Source: Novipirellula galeiformis
GTDB taxonomy: Bacteria; Planctomycetota; Planctomycetia; Pirellulales; Pirellulaceae
Direction: 5' to 3'
NCBI RefSeq assembly: GCF_007860095.1
Contig: NZ_SJPT01000001.1
Location: 262,212-326,211 of the forward strand
Length of the DNA: 64,000 nt
Both the position numbers and the translations under genes were made by a program. Below are positions 12,001 to 18,061 of this stretch, piece by piece. Numbering within the stretch: the stretch's first letter is position 1; each line of letters starts with the position of its first letter. Under the pieces are notes generated by a model. It did no database searches and was not told the DNA's origin. It was given only the letters and a program-made list of their open reading frames with translations.

Positions 12001-12216
12001 CAGCGTATTGGTGACCTGGGTTTCGAAGTCACGAAACAGATCGCCCTCGTTACTCTGCACCCCGATTAACTCGGGACCGGCAAGTAATTGTCGCGTTTCT
12101 AAGGTTTCCGACAACAGTCGACGTTCTTTTCGTCGACGCTTGCTGCGCAGACGATCCGACAGATTGCGAACTCGTTTCTCGATACCGTCTCGAACACTCG
12201 ATTTACGGTTGGTCAT
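1..12216 (-). CDS. Giant multidomain secreted/surface protein (C-terminus beyond window)
   Basis: One reading frame stays open from the ATG at 12216 to the left edge, at least 4072 residues. The N-terminus is very basic and then carries RRLLSETLETRQLLA (residues 32-46), the planctomycete-type motif found at the start of large exported proteins. Then follow Ig-like segments (about 75-110 and 345-370), a metallopeptidase-like domain (about 610-780) whose zinc site is replaced (L765, A766, Q769, Y775 where HExxHxxGxxH would have H, E, H, H), a pre-peptidase C-terminal (PPC)-like domain (about 800-895), a long region of parallel beta-helix character with GDWGGI- and YGGG-type strings (about 965-1740), further PPC-like domains (about 2170, 2450 and 3640) and a propeller-like stretch (about 2615-2685). 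Role: likely an extracellular matrix or surface protein; this is inference. No enzymatic function is assigned. The next gene is divergent. Confidence 0.9.
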   Translation of the reverse strand, partial: MTNRKSSVRDGIEKRVRNLSDRLRSKRRRKERRLLSETLETRQLLAGPELIGVQSNEGDLFRDFETQVTNTLPNSMPELKVSPRELVFRFNDDAVISPESLGGITITRAGSDGFFDSASATTDLGTNGSVLLEFRAEASGMSGNGTRIIFAKTDRGSNGLPVLTSVNASGAQPVITIDLNSAPGRPATVADLVSAVNNAASVSQFINVQQVSGPSLAKVGLSVDTSRNVVLTGANAAQAITDLGTEGATRIRVTATQTGAAGTGTQIIVKQRNFGGAALPLVLVNGNTVEIQVNSTPGFQTTVDQFLTSLNSNEEASSLVTASLEVGSGSTLMGNRNPFYSPLTLSGASDSVIQPGYVGLGDSPREVVFRFAETLPDDTYRIDINAAGALGLRNEDGEYFNDGMSVTGQFTVNGGPQVLAVVPQPVTRAADGTLNSAPNVIEVHVDGGDVNRVQLEREEFYRLIYTRDTLTSNDDFSVTPTSAVYNPLTKIVRLEFPNALSRVPDPLTNGNTFLQGAARLRIGSSEPINVTPTQIPVNSDPKDSFSQALNLTNTWTINSNANAGIQSARLTSEIRNTTDYNLNLPGAGAPGIRNLRPEDPSRLDRTIPLDVFRRGADSDSGIAVFQYNFVNSWLGDDPNKAGIDESREYFNLITEQQKSRVREVLSLFSEYLGVQFVETDGGLTDQASFSIAVGELYGADPRVNSASAIRNPDGSVLTTGPESVVAATRDRNLDGIDDLVVLDFQDFDQSTDDQLGGQFFRGAFLAIGQLLGYGYADHLAQPVTQSTASVLNPGTDNEPAFPSVADIVNGQFLYRPESNDVDVYKFTLNQAGRISIETMAERLPNASMLDTALRLYKQDPATGKYSEIAANDDYFSADSLIELDLTKGTYAVGVSASGNTTYDPTIADSGFGGKSEGAYELSLAFRAAGADGITDNSGNALDGDLDGTPGGLFDFWFVPNDPNTTLFVDKAASNPDLIRSTPNPYVNLKDALAAALPGDTIRVVGNGGVDGDVSTLADNFAYQVGQDNRGVTLPDGDSIIVPKGVNVVIDAGAVFKMRRSRVSVGSTAPLVDQSQSSLQILGTPTLVGSNGQVIVDANGEEVPGSVVFTSFNDDLNPAVPDSATKGDWGGIDFRGEIDSADESRVFSEDAGIFLNHIQFADLRYGGGQVSVDGRQVVVSPIDMAVTRPTIINSVISQSADAAMSATPDTFAESRFMIPTVAGMAFTPDYKRVGPHIRGNQIVENSINGLFVRVTTRSGDQLQPLTVNARFDDTDVVHVLTENLQIAGSAGGLLQTVDAPISLLIRGSATDAAGDPLDGNLVAGSYRYRMTFADSSGGQSDPSQPTAAFTLADDGGLQLTGLPTVPSTSSFNSRLLYRATVQADGSDGPYLLVATLNASDTAYIDTAVAGTTALPTMTGQRTARPDAGLTVDPGTIIKLEGARIDVTFGANFYAEGTTERPIVMTGLSDNRYGAGGSFDTNSTNTNTTLNRGDWAGIYVGFGGAASIDHAVIAGAGGIARIPGGFASFNAIEVHQGDLRLANSRLELNEDGREFVNPNDPDRGGRSDNASGTVFVRASQPVIVNNTFVDGYGPVGTFDVNSFSFNEVTDPGRSTGKIDVVRSTGNSGPLIQGNRSAQAMDDPDAADKFGLNGIEVRGGAVATEVVFDDVDMVHIVRDTIEIPNQHIYGGMRLESDARGSLVVKFDGVTAGIVAGGSLQTSEDQFQDIADRIGGSLQIVGHPDFPVVLTALVDDTIGAGFRPDGLPSLDTDSNGIRTSILSSETSSAATPPGLPVGPEYDRTDREVNNGTRIDNDIDPNVIGFFEGTVQDGNEVTNISVSGIDQNTGTRLQQQNYTFLETTIVDIDYVVPAPVGAAARYLADTTFRLSQTTITRPAQLISPDVVVSEGTFDMLVSVAGSDPRPVNWVATTFFLDNRAVMYTTVEFFTPDNRDFGDNIIENIQVINYLDGDVGTGTQDTLYRVGVPGEQDFRAAVIDGTSRVGFSHGGIYSNDGTNQFNAQYDGWMADGAGRLLNAIDTENTDFTVIGDVDQSLLPVPNSPLFPNATVAGGIADIGTSFAWTLDAAQDRAKVTSFIEWIPSDPSNPFAIQLPVNIEGSGDWNGITIREAAADRNVAITSENEPRNVGVSDTNPTPGQSQYLGELAPNERSGDENRRLGFIVDGAISQPSDIDVYSFIGEAGTQVWLDIDRTDLRLDTIIELIDANGNTLVLSDNSMAESLGTQSRLVAPDGRFPTANARSLNLIAPNDPNVTTQDHQDLFSTNPRDAGMRIVLPGEAGQRNLYHVRVRSSSVESGSNQSLVVSGQSAASVPSSLRRGLTAGAYQLQVRLQETDEHAGTQVRFSDVRFAVNGIQVIGGPIHSPLAGDEYEVDTANETLGAAQRLGLYSVAIDNQDVPLLDAAGNPVVDAAGNPVLVAARNNGPLSSDRLSKTIGGVIESLTDVDWYQFDIQYENLTRDNAAMYLATAFDLDYADGLARTDTAIYVFNEAGQLVLVGTDSNIADDQPLGSANAEDLSRGSFGTGDPFIGSAELSEGVYYVAVSNQQRVPQPMDQFFDPNSTNPLLRLEPIDSVKRVVEEHFDFPVVYGTASAPEVPVLFDQNSIIDYTFDDVMLYVNTGTGLFLVNPYTGATYNSNTQSGGFLGGFGDEVRDVAFGSNGELFAYTGFSNRPPSDTAWSYYSIDTSTAALGTPITVGGGITTHHLSTPAPDPITVLDVDSDDGLEVEAITIREFRNAETGFLVGNRPFPRAGLSYTTNILYGFDENTGLINGGNFNLDAGIPGAGTSRREIGQIDTAAPTGARPLQLGFTAATEVNSSGVAVASLFDGDRFTLTNQLETVTFEFDQGFTLSIDNSTVIGPDGLPVARTIPFGDTVLVKLPGQTAKLFEFVSDPANVTGTNIPVVISPNLGPEALIDRLASAIRNAGISVSAAGSQLSLPTAETVSIQTNPTTSTTSLVLSGTPGVESGNFRIPLFPTDTAGTVAQRIVLAVAQANTAGDLPNVNAFIDAGATDAHSVRIVGGFIGDPASSLGSQPTGNLSAGGLPTGGTVTGIELVNNNLYAVTDTGGLFVVSGGELGSAVGNRTVGQYVLSATDLVGINFTGLRAGPASVEDGELRQILFGVTGAGEIYAFNTRGELQPVFAGGRSMISTGIGGALGLDFSILDYNLWHVTERRGLDAGHGIGDIFSGTRPSTEGGNSLAFNYENIDQFNQNYANFQEYPNGTRLDGSSIVNTYNMPGGAKGEVQSNTFDLAGYSSTDLPTLYFSYFLDTDDVDDINGARDSLRVYIVDANGVEHLVATNSNTLRPGDRENFSSDDEFDDPLPNDFLSGSLYDDDIDTEVQRLFDNTGTWRQARVPLKAFAGQSGLSMRIEFSTAGKTSTGTPSLRAVAGNVLVENSQLVVNGEAFAIDLAPAVNAPTGQQLAALYDADPNAVAVLTVDGQAYVLDDGIRPVAAGQIRIDLLSSQPTGTTLADLSASQIATLIADTVDLKRLVPSGTVLAARYADPDYREVIEYAGQTFILNDGTRPVATNEISVNLLNPQSNVTLSQLTQLEIAAAFSLAAGLPLPQYNVTNNFNFSDPSDIPGGIGERNDLLYQATPLPYSGGNATINGSGRIGSVDAFGVPSNLNDVDLVRADVTAGTTLFVDVDLVTNPTLNAAVRFFDANGNELSGIVNLERDTVQLTATVNGPIFIGISGIGNESYDPRIAGTATTGQIDSYTVSVQFLSPISARTDGSLIEVDGTASITTSSPTLLVTSGQDVLTGSPIRVSRFDTASQVAESISQSLAERFSGNDTSFVPASGASVRTGILSIDDFGPFVNDQLRYGDRFAAGFLPGTADNNHEGVFIDDIIIGFAERGEIATNSRAVGTNETFVEDGTRFFTSTPRPAQPTVTGAYQLEIRDASEYVSSEESEQFRTFDTNDRLTNGYSLTAFSGNDLIDGATFSIGAAGAELKFEFDLLDANGVSNGLNSPTSQIPIVVSQSATAVEVGTAIINALRATTVRQILNITATGANGSNIDSRINVYGDVTITDRGTAFQTIQLFDHRGDSNRDRNDQGV

Positions 12217-12687
12217 CAAACAGCCTCTTATTCAGTGCCAATGGCAATGGCAAAAATGTGTTTTGGTAATCTGCGCAAAACTTTCCAACTGCTGGCACAC
12301 GACGTTTCGCGGTCAATTCAAACCAAAACGTCGTTTTGCAGTGCCAAATTCTTCGTCTCGCAAGGGAAGACGGTTCCAATTGGCACGAATTGGTCGGAAT
12401 GGCAATGTGGGAAAGTTGGCGAATCTGGGGTGGCTTTACGCAGAGCCTGTCCTGAATTCTAGTTGTGGATTAGCGTCAAGCAACGAAAATCGTCTGCGGT
12501 ACGGGGTTTAGGTGAGGTTAGCGCAGTTGTAACCCGACCTAAGTTGCCCTCGATTCTCGGCGATGTTGGACGATTCGTTAGAACCGAAAGTTCCGCTATT
12601 GCCTTTCGAATCCTTGCGTTGCTAATGTTCAGCCTAAATCGCACCGTTAATCCAGAAATTCACCGTTATTGGAGGGGTTTTCGGGGC
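12217..12687. other. Divergent intergenic region
   Basis: This 471-bp gap separates the divergent giant gene and the TPR lipoprotein gene, so it should hold both promoters. I could not pick a convincing -35/-10 pair. An open frame from 12463 runs into the lipoprotein gene, but its first part has no family character. Confidence 0.5.
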
Positions 12688-13509
12688 ATGCCAGTCGAAC
12701 ATCGCTTCGCTACCCACGTCAGGATGACTTATCTCATGACTGGACAAACGTATCCTGTCGCTCCTCCGTTTTGTTTCGCCAATCGTCGGGTAGCGTTCGC
12801 GCCGCTTGCCGCAATCGCCCTGTTTTGCTGCTCGGGTTGCCAATGGGCCGCCAGTGGCAAGAACGCGATGGGGGCTCGGCTCTACGAGCAGGGCCAGTAC
12901 ACCGCCGCGCTACAGCAGTTCCAGCAGGTGATCGAAACCGACCCTCAAAACGCGGACGGTTACTACAACTTGGCTGCCACCACTCACCGCTTGGGGAATC
13001 AGCGTGGCGAGACTGAATTGATCCAACAGGCGGAGTCGCTTTACAACCAATGCCTGGATTACGACCCTAATCATGTCGATTGCCATCGCGGACTTGGCGT
13101 GTTGTTGGTCGACACCGGCCGTGCTGATCGCGCGTTCGCGCTATTGAAGAATTGGGCCGCTCGAAACCCATCGTTTGCCGAACCGCGGATCGAATTGGCT
13201 CGCTTGTATGAAGAGTATGGTGAGCCGCAAACGGCGCTGAAGTACCTTGAGGATTCCGTCCAATTGGATGCAAATAACGCTCGGGCTTGGTTGGCACTGG
13301 GACGATTGCGTGAACAATCCGGTGACCTGCGTCAAGCGCTCCAGAACTACCAACGCAGTTTGGCCTTGAACAATACGCAAACGGCCGCCGCAGAGCGCAT
13401 CGCTTCGCTGAGCCAACATCTCAACGCGGCTCCGGCTCAGAATCTACAGAACGGGGGAACTCAAATTGCTTCCCCCGTGGGCTACGACAGCGGGTTTATC
13501 CGCCGCTAG
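12688..13509 (+). CDS. TPR-repeat lipoprotein
   Basis: About 273 residues. The chosen ATG (12688) follows GGAGGGG at 12671. The protein has a hydrophobic stretch ending in a lipobox-like FCCSGC, with Cys51 as the probable lipidated residue; a later start at 12736 would give a more usual signal length. After it come tetratricopeptide repeats, seen as YEQGQYTAALQQFQQVIETD, a second around NLAATTHRLGN, and later pairs ending near residue 250, followed by a low-complexity Asn/Gln/Ala tail. TPR lipoproteins act as scaffolds in envelope complexes, often in secretion or pilus assembly, but no partner is adjacent here. It stands alone between the giant gene and glyQS. Membrane location is well supported; the specific role is unknown. 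Confidence 0.85.
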   Translation: MPVEHRFATHVRMTYLMTGQTYPVAPPFCFANRRVAFAPLAAIALFCCSGCQWAASGKNAMGARLYEQGQYTAALQQFQQVIETDPQNADGYYNLAATTHRLGNQRGETELIQQAESLYNQCLDYDPNHVDCHRGLGVLLVDTGRADRAFALLKNWAARNPSFAEPRIELARLYEEYGEPQTALKYLEDSVQLDANNARAWLALGRLREQSGDLRQALQNYQRSLALNNTQTAAAERIASLSQHLNAAPAQNLQNGGTQIASPVGYDSGFIRR

Positions 13510-14020
13510 GGTTCGTGCCATTCTTTGCTCTTGTGCCACAATGCCACCTCGGGCAACCGCTTGCGGAGTTCGCAGCCCGAGGACCCAGGCGAATCGTCTG
13601 GGGGTTGGAGGGTCGTCGACATCGAATTTCGATACCGGGCCTTGTTTGATACCGGGTCTTGAACGGGCGCCGCCGCCCGAGTCCCGATTCGAGTCGGTTA
13701 TTCGCCTCAGAAGACTCAGGAATGCTCGCCTTGGGTGCCGCCGTCGCTCGCACGCCCGCGAATCAGCGAGTTGAGTGCGTGGTGCACAGCGTCCGCGAGG
13801 AAAAAGGCTTGGCCGCCTTCAAATCCCTCGCGAGCGTATTCGGGCTAGGATACTCAGGCAATTCTCGCCTGGACAATGAAAATCCAAAGGCCCGAACATA
13901 GCGGCTCGGGCAAGTGAGAACCGCTTCGTTCGCCTACTCTCGTCTAAACCGCCAAAAAGTCCTACGATTGGCAATTCGTTTTGAACAGACTCCCTTTCCC
14001 CCCAAATTAATTAACGCATC
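13510..14020. other. Intergenic region upstream of glyQS
   Basis: These 511 bp contain no credible gene. They hold several small GC-rich inverted repeats, for example CCCGA...TCGGG just after 13880. An 80-codon open frame at 13659-13901 has no recognisable features. The glyQS leader and promoter must lie here, but no T-box-like element was recognised. Confidence 0.4.
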
Positions 14021-15634
14021 ATGAAGTCGATGGACAAAATCGTTTCGCTGTGCAAGCGACGTGGCTACCTGTTTCAATCCAGCGAAATTTATGGTGGTAT
14101 CCAAGGATTTTGGGATTACGGTCCGCTTGGCGTCGAGCTCAAGCGAAATTTGAAAGACGCTTGGTGGCACGACATGATCGGCGGCCACAACGAGTTGATC
14201 CAACCGCAGACGGCGCCCTCGACCTTCGAGATGGTGGGGCTCGATAGCACGATCATCATGCATCCCCAAGTATGGAAGTGTAGCGGTCACTATGACCTGT
14301 TTCACGACCATATGGTCGATTGTCGCGAGTCAAAGAAACGCTATCGCTTTGATCAAATTCGCGGTCGTTGGGTCGAGTACCAGGACAAAAAGGTGTTTGT
14401 GACCACGTTGGCCGAAGCCGAGCAAGAGCTTGATGAGGTCCGTCGCCGAGGCATGAAGTTCTTCAAGCTGCGCAACAAGGACGCGGACAAGATCGCTGTT
14501 GGCAATGAATCGCTCACGCTCGACAAGCTCGATTCGACCGTTGACGTTCTCGCGCCCGATGCCAAGAGCTTGGATACATTAACGGAGCCGCGCGAGTTCA
14601 ATTTGATGTTCAAGACGACGCTCGGAGCCCTCGGCGGGGCGGACGACACCACCTTCCTTCGTCCCGAAACCGCCCAGGGGATTTTTGTCAATTTCAAGAA
14701 CGTGCTCGACAGCAGCCGCATCAGCCTTCCCTTTGGGATCGGTCAAGTCGGCAAGAGTTTTCGCAACGAGATTACGCCGCGCAACTTTACCTTCCGCTCG
14801 CGAGAATTCGAGCAGATGGAGATTGAGTTCTTTTGTCACCCCGACCAGTCTCAAGAGTGGTACCGTTATTGGCGTGATCGCCGCTTAGAGTGGTACAAGA
14901 GTTTGGGACTTTCGGATGAATCGCTGATCATGCGCGAGCATCATCAAGAGGAGTTGGCGCATTACAGCGTGGGCACGGCGGATATCGAATACGCGTTTCC
15001 GTTCTTGCCCGAAGGCGAATACGGGGAATTGGAAGGGATCGCCCATCGAGGCGACTTTGATTTACGCAGCCACATGGAGGGCAAACTCGATCCCTCGACG
15101 CGTCCGATGCAAGTCGAGTTGGGCGAAGATGGCAAACCCAAGTACCGCGGCAGCGGTCGCGACCTGACCTATCGTGATGAAGCGACCAACGAAAAGTTTG
15201 TGCCGCATGTGGTCGAGCCTTCTGCAGGAGCGGATCGTGCCGTGTTGGCCTTCCTCTGCGAGGCTTTCACCGAAGACGAAGCTCCCGACGAGAACGGCAA
15301 ACTGCAAAGCCGTACGGTGATGAAATTGCACCCTCGTTTGGCTCCGATCAAAGCTGCCGTTTTTCCGTTGGTCAAAAAGGATGGCATGCCCGAGGTGGCT
15401 CACGAGATTTACGGCGAACTGAAACGGCACATGAACGTCTTCTACGATGAAAAGGGCGCGGTCGGACGACGTTATCGTCGTCAAGACGAAGCGGGCACGC
15501 CGTACTGTATCACCGTGGATACCGAAACGTTGACCGACAAAACGGTGACGATTCGTGATCGTGACACGTTGGAACAAAGCCGCGTCAAAATCGACGACGT
15601 GGTCGCCGAGTTGCAATCGCGTATCAACGCCTAG
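14021..15634 (+). CDS. glyQS: Glycyl-tRNA synthetase, dimeric type
   Basis: The 537-residue protein charges tRNA-Gly with glycine using ATP. It is the single-chain, class II, homodimeric type rather than the alpha2-beta2 type. The N-terminus (CKRRGYLFQSSEIYGG then WDYGPLGVELKRNL) is diagnostic, and class II motifs follow: FRPETAQGIFVNF near residue 215 and the motif 2 region FRNEITPRNFTFRSREFEQ near residue 248. The anticodon-binding domain lies in the last 130 residues (from about LHPRLAPIKAAVFPL). The length is normal for the family. An insertion between motif 1 and motif 2 (about 110-190) is rich in charged residues. It is a single-gene unit, convergent with the WavE-family gene. Confidence 0.97.
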   Translation: MKSMDKIVSLCKRRGYLFQSSEIYGGIQGFWDYGPLGVELKRNLKDAWWHDMIGGHNELIQPQTAPSTFEMVGLDSTIIMHPQVWKCSGHYDLFHDHMVDCRESKKRYRFDQIRGRWVEYQDKKVFVTTLAEAEQELDEVRRRGMKFFKLRNKDADKIAVGNESLTLDKLDSTVDVLAPDAKSLDTLTEPREFNLMFKTTLGALGGADDTTFLRPETAQGIFVNFKNVLDSSRISLPFGIGQVGKSFRNEITPRNFTFRSREFEQMEIEFFCHPDQSQEWYRYWRDRRLEWYKSLGLSDESLIMREHHQEELAHYSVGTADIEYAFPFLPEGEYGELEGIAHRGDFDLRSHMEGKLDPSTRPMQVELGEDGKPKYRGSGRDLTYRDEATNEKFVPHVVEPSAGADRAVLAFLCEAFTEDEAPDENGKLQSRTVMKLHPRLAPIKAAVFPLVKKDGMPEVAHEIYGELKRHMNVFYDEKGAVGRRYRRQDEAGTPYCITVDTETLTDKTVTIRDRDTLEQSRVKIDDVVAELQSRINA

Positions 15635-15639
15635 CGTCG

Positions 15640-15679
15640 GCGTTTAGTGTCCAACGCTTAGTGTCAACGCTTAGTGCGT
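15640..15679. repeat. Three imperfect 13-bp direct repeats
   Basis: Just after the glyQS stop, the unit ACGCTTAGTGTCA occurs three times in near tandem (15640-15652, 15654-15666, 15667-15679) with a few mismatches. Function unknown; it may be replication slippage. Confidence 0.7.
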
Positions 15680-15705
15680 TGTCACCGCGGGCCATATGAG
15701 AATGT

Positions 15706-15728
15706 GCTCGGTGGAACTTCCACCGAGC
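15706..15728. terminator. Hairpin between convergent glyQS and WavE-family gene
   Basis: GCTCGGTGGA and TCCACCGAGC form a perfect 10-bp stem with a 3-nt loop, placed between two convergent stop codons. There is no U-tract on either side, so it is a candidate bidirectional terminator or mRNA-end stabiliser, not a textbook one. Confidence 0.55.
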
Positions 15729-15768
15729 GTGAAGTGATGGCCCGAGTGATTGTACCAAGCCGATGCGA

Positions 15769-16863
15769 TTAGCTGACTTGCGACATTTTTGCCGCGGGAG
15801 CTTTGGCCAGGATCGCGTTGATCTTCTCGTGTTCTAAATCCTCGATTGTCACCGAGGGCCGCATTTGCATTTGAGCGATGCTGATCCAGTGGCGGAAGCT
15901 GCATGTCGCTAGATTTCGATACTCGTCATTCTCGCTGAGCGCGTGATTTTCGTGATAGTTGTACTTGGGCCAAAAGAAGCCAAGCGACGAACGGTCGAGG
16001 GTGATGAAACGATCGGCCAACAATTGCCACCATTGTTCGAGCGTTCCGTCAAGCGTGACGCCAAGTTGCTCGAGAAAGTGACGGCAAAGCCAAACTTCCG
16101 AAACCCAGACCTCGGAGCTTGGTTCTTGGATCAGTTCCCCAAAGTTCTGAGGTGCCAGCACAACCTGATTGTCAATACACAGGGGGGCGGACCAATAACG
16201 CAGCAAGTCTTCCGTGCGACCGAACATCAGGATGTCCGAAGGGTGATAGGGGATGTAGAGACGGGTGGCGTGGTCGAGTACCGCAATCCGTTCTTGCTGC
16301 ATGTCGTTACTGCGGATTGGGAACGACTTTAGTAGCCCCGTTAGAAAATCGCCGAGGTGGGGTGAGTGTAAACGCGTGTCGGTTCGCGTTTTCAACGTGT
16401 ACTTCGCCCCGAGCTGCTCAGCTTTTTCGATTCCGCGTCGCGTGGACACGATTTGCATGTTCAAATTCGCGGGGCCGAAGTGCTCCGGCGGAGGGCCCGT
16501 GACGATATGAATGCCCATTTGCTCGGCAGTGGAAAGGCAGTCTGGCGATGCGTCTTCCCAGGTAGACAGGATAATGGGTTGGTTTGCGAACAGCCCGCGA
16601 TAGAGTTTTAGCGTCTCGAGGGTTAGGTTGTCGCGGCAGACCACGGGGCCTTGAACGACGATGGCCATGTTGCTGGTGGTGTGAGATTCAAACGGCACCG
16701 GCGGGCACGTTTTAGAATATTGCGTGGCTACCTTCCAAGCCTCGTCATACTGATCGAGCTCGACACTCACTCGCTTGCTTAATCGCTCGAAATGATGACG
16801 TCGCTTCCTTGGCTTTCGCGTCAGGAAATTGATGAGCCAACATAGAAAATTCCACTTCCACAT
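15769..16863 (-). CDS. WavE-family lipopolysaccharide/glycan synthesis protein
   Basis: About 364 residues from the ATG at 16863, which lies 25 bp after the upstream stop; the frame is open further upstream, but that part would overlap the previous gene. A short hydrophobic segment (KWNFLCWLINFL) sits at the N-terminus. The conserved block MAIVVQGPVVCRDNLTLET begins near residue 67, followed by LSTWEDASPDCL and KTRTDTRLHSP, the acidic TRTD string being typical of this glycosyltransferase-like family. WavE was named from the Vibrio cholerae LPS core cluster; its exact sugar transfer is not firmly known. It is the last gene of a four-gene minus-strand operon with an ABC exporter, cupin and nucleotidyltransferase, so a role in decorating a surface glycan is likely. 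Donor and acceptor are unknown. Confidence 0.85.
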   Translation of the reverse strand: MWKWNFLCWLINFLTRKPRKRRHHFERLSKRVSVELDQYDEAWKVATQYSKTCPPVPFESHTTSNMAIVVQGPVVCRDNLTLETLKLYRGLFANQPIILSTWEDASPDCLSTAEQMGIHIVTGPPPEHFGPANLNMQIVSTRRGIEKAEQLGAKYTLKTRTDTRLHSPHLGDFLTGLLKSFPIRSNDMQQERIAVLDHATRLYIPYHPSDILMFGRTEDLLRYWSAPLCIDNQVVLAPQNFGELIQEPSSEVWVSEVWLCRHFLEQLGVTLDGTLEQWWQLLADRFITLDRSSLGFFWPKYNYHENHALSENDEYRNLATCSFRHWISIAQMQMRPSVTIEDLEHEKINAILAKAPAAKMSQVS

Positions 16864-16888
16864 CTTGCTGAGTCTTTGCCTAGAGGAG

Positions 16889-17665
16889 TTAAGCGGGAGT
16901 CCGTAGTTTTCGATTCGAACTCTGGATGCGGCTGGCAAAACCAAGCGTTAAGAAACGCTCCAAGTCTTCGGGGGTGCCCAGTCCGTACATCACGTTTCCT
17001 GCGTCGCCGACATTGTCCGTCGCGATCTTAGCTCCGTTGCGAATCAATCGTGAGTAGACCGGAGCGACATAAAATTCATTCTTCGATCGTTCGTTCGCCT
17101 CGATCATCTCAAATGCCGCTGCCACAAATGCGTTGCCTCGGGCAAAGTTGTAGATTCCCACGGTCGCTTCGTCGGAAACGACTTCCTTCTCCACAATGCA
17201 TTGCATCTCTCCTTGGGCATCGCGTTGGACATACGACCATTTGGGCGAATCGTCTTTCATCGTCATGACCAAGCCCTCAACGCCATCGGCATCGCCCATC
17301 GATAGATAGTCATCGATCGAATAGTCAATCCACTGATCGCAATTGGCGATCATCAGCGGTTGTTCGTTGTCAATCCATTCTTTCGCCAACAATACGGTGC
17401 AGGCGGCTCCCTGGGTGACTCCCTCGACGGAGACAATTTCACAGTCAGGGGAGGATTGCTTCAGCGTCTTCTCAAGCTCGTAAGATTCCAGATGTTGGGC
17501 TTGGCAGATAAAAATGAATCGATGCTCTCGTTGGGGACGAACATTTTCGATCACCGTTTGGATCATCGGTACCCCATGGACGGGGATCAACGGTTTAGGG
17601 ATGTCGTAGCCAGCTTGTTGGAATCGTGAACCACGTCCGGCCATGGGAATGACGATGTTAAGCAT
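16889..17665 (-). CDS. Sugar-phosphate-type nucleotidyltransferase
   Basis: This 258-residue protein is a nucleotidyltransferase fold enzyme. The N-terminus IVIPMAGRGSRFQQAGYDIP carries the glycine-rich nucleotide-binding signature, followed by KPLIPV with the conserved Lys, and ANCDQWIDYSID near residue 108 with the metal-binding Asp region. Such enzymes join NTP to a sugar-phosphate or another phosphorylated headgroup to give an activated donor. The single short domain without a beta-helix tail resembles those encoded in capsule and LPS clusters beside HAD and phosphodiesterase-like genes. It is 25 bp before the WavE-family gene and 50 bp after the cupin gene. The substrate cannot be read from sequence. 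Confidence 0.88.
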   Translation of the reverse strand: MLNIVIPMAGRGSRFQQAGYDIPKPLIPVHGVPMIQTVIENVRPQREHRFIFICQAQHLESYELEKTLKQSSPDCEIVSVEGVTQGAACTVLLAKEWIDNEQPLMIANCDQWIDYSIDDYLSMGDADGVEGLVMTMKDDSPKWSYVQRDAQGEMQCIVEKEVVSDEATVGIYNFARGNAFVAAAFEMIEANERSKNEFYVAPVYSRLIRNGAKIATDNVGDAGNVMYGLGTPEDLERFLTLGFASRIQSSNRKLRTPA

Positions 17666-17715
17666 TCCGGTTCTCTGGGTAAAAGATTTTGAAATGGGAA
17701 GGTCGGCGGAAGGTC

Positions 17716-18039
17716 TTAATCCAGGTATTTGTCGTCCGCAACGCTGGGGAATTTTAGGACGACCGTGATCGTTTCTTCTAACGCCGTAAAGTCGGTCGAC
17801 GTGCCAGGCGGGATTTCGACAATTTGTCCCGCTTCGTACTCCTGGCCGAGCATGCGTACACGACCACTTGCCACAACGGTGTATTCGGTTGCAATACGGT
17901 GATGGTGACTTGCTTCATAGTCGCCAGCAGCATATCGCTTGATCGCCACTTCCACTGCGTCTTGACGAAGAAGGGCGGGTTCAAAGTGGCCGGTCAACCA
18001 ACCGCCAACGAAGTCATCGAGATGTAAGGGTTTGGACAT
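17716..18039 (-). CDS. Small cupin-domain protein
   Basis: About 107 residues from the ATG at 18039, preceded by AGAGGAA at a good distance, which decides against the longer open frame. It is a single cupin barrel: motif 1 is ASHHHRIATEYTVVASGRVRM with clustered histidines that could bind a metal, and motif 2 is GQIVEIPPGTSTDFTALEE. Family members are sugar isomerases, dioxygenases or ligand sensors. Position between the ABC exporter and nucleotidyltransferase suggests a step on the same activated sugar or headgroup, or a sensing role. The catalytic function is not determined. Confidence 0.85.
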   Translation of the reverse strand: MSKPLHLDDFVGGWLTGHFEPALLRQDAVEVAIKRYAAGDYEASHHHRIATEYTVVASGRVRMLGQEYEAGQIVEIPPGTSTDFTALEETITVVLKFPSVADDKYLD

Positions 18040-18061
18040 TCGCTGTGTTCCTCTGAGCAAG

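Noticed and set aside
11717-12511. Plus-strand frame of 264 codons across the start of the giant gene
   Set aside because: Most of it is antisense to the giant frame and the rest is the divergent promoter region. No domain is visible.
13659-13901. Small open frame upstream of glyQS
   Set aside because: No start signal, domain or conserved-looking segment.
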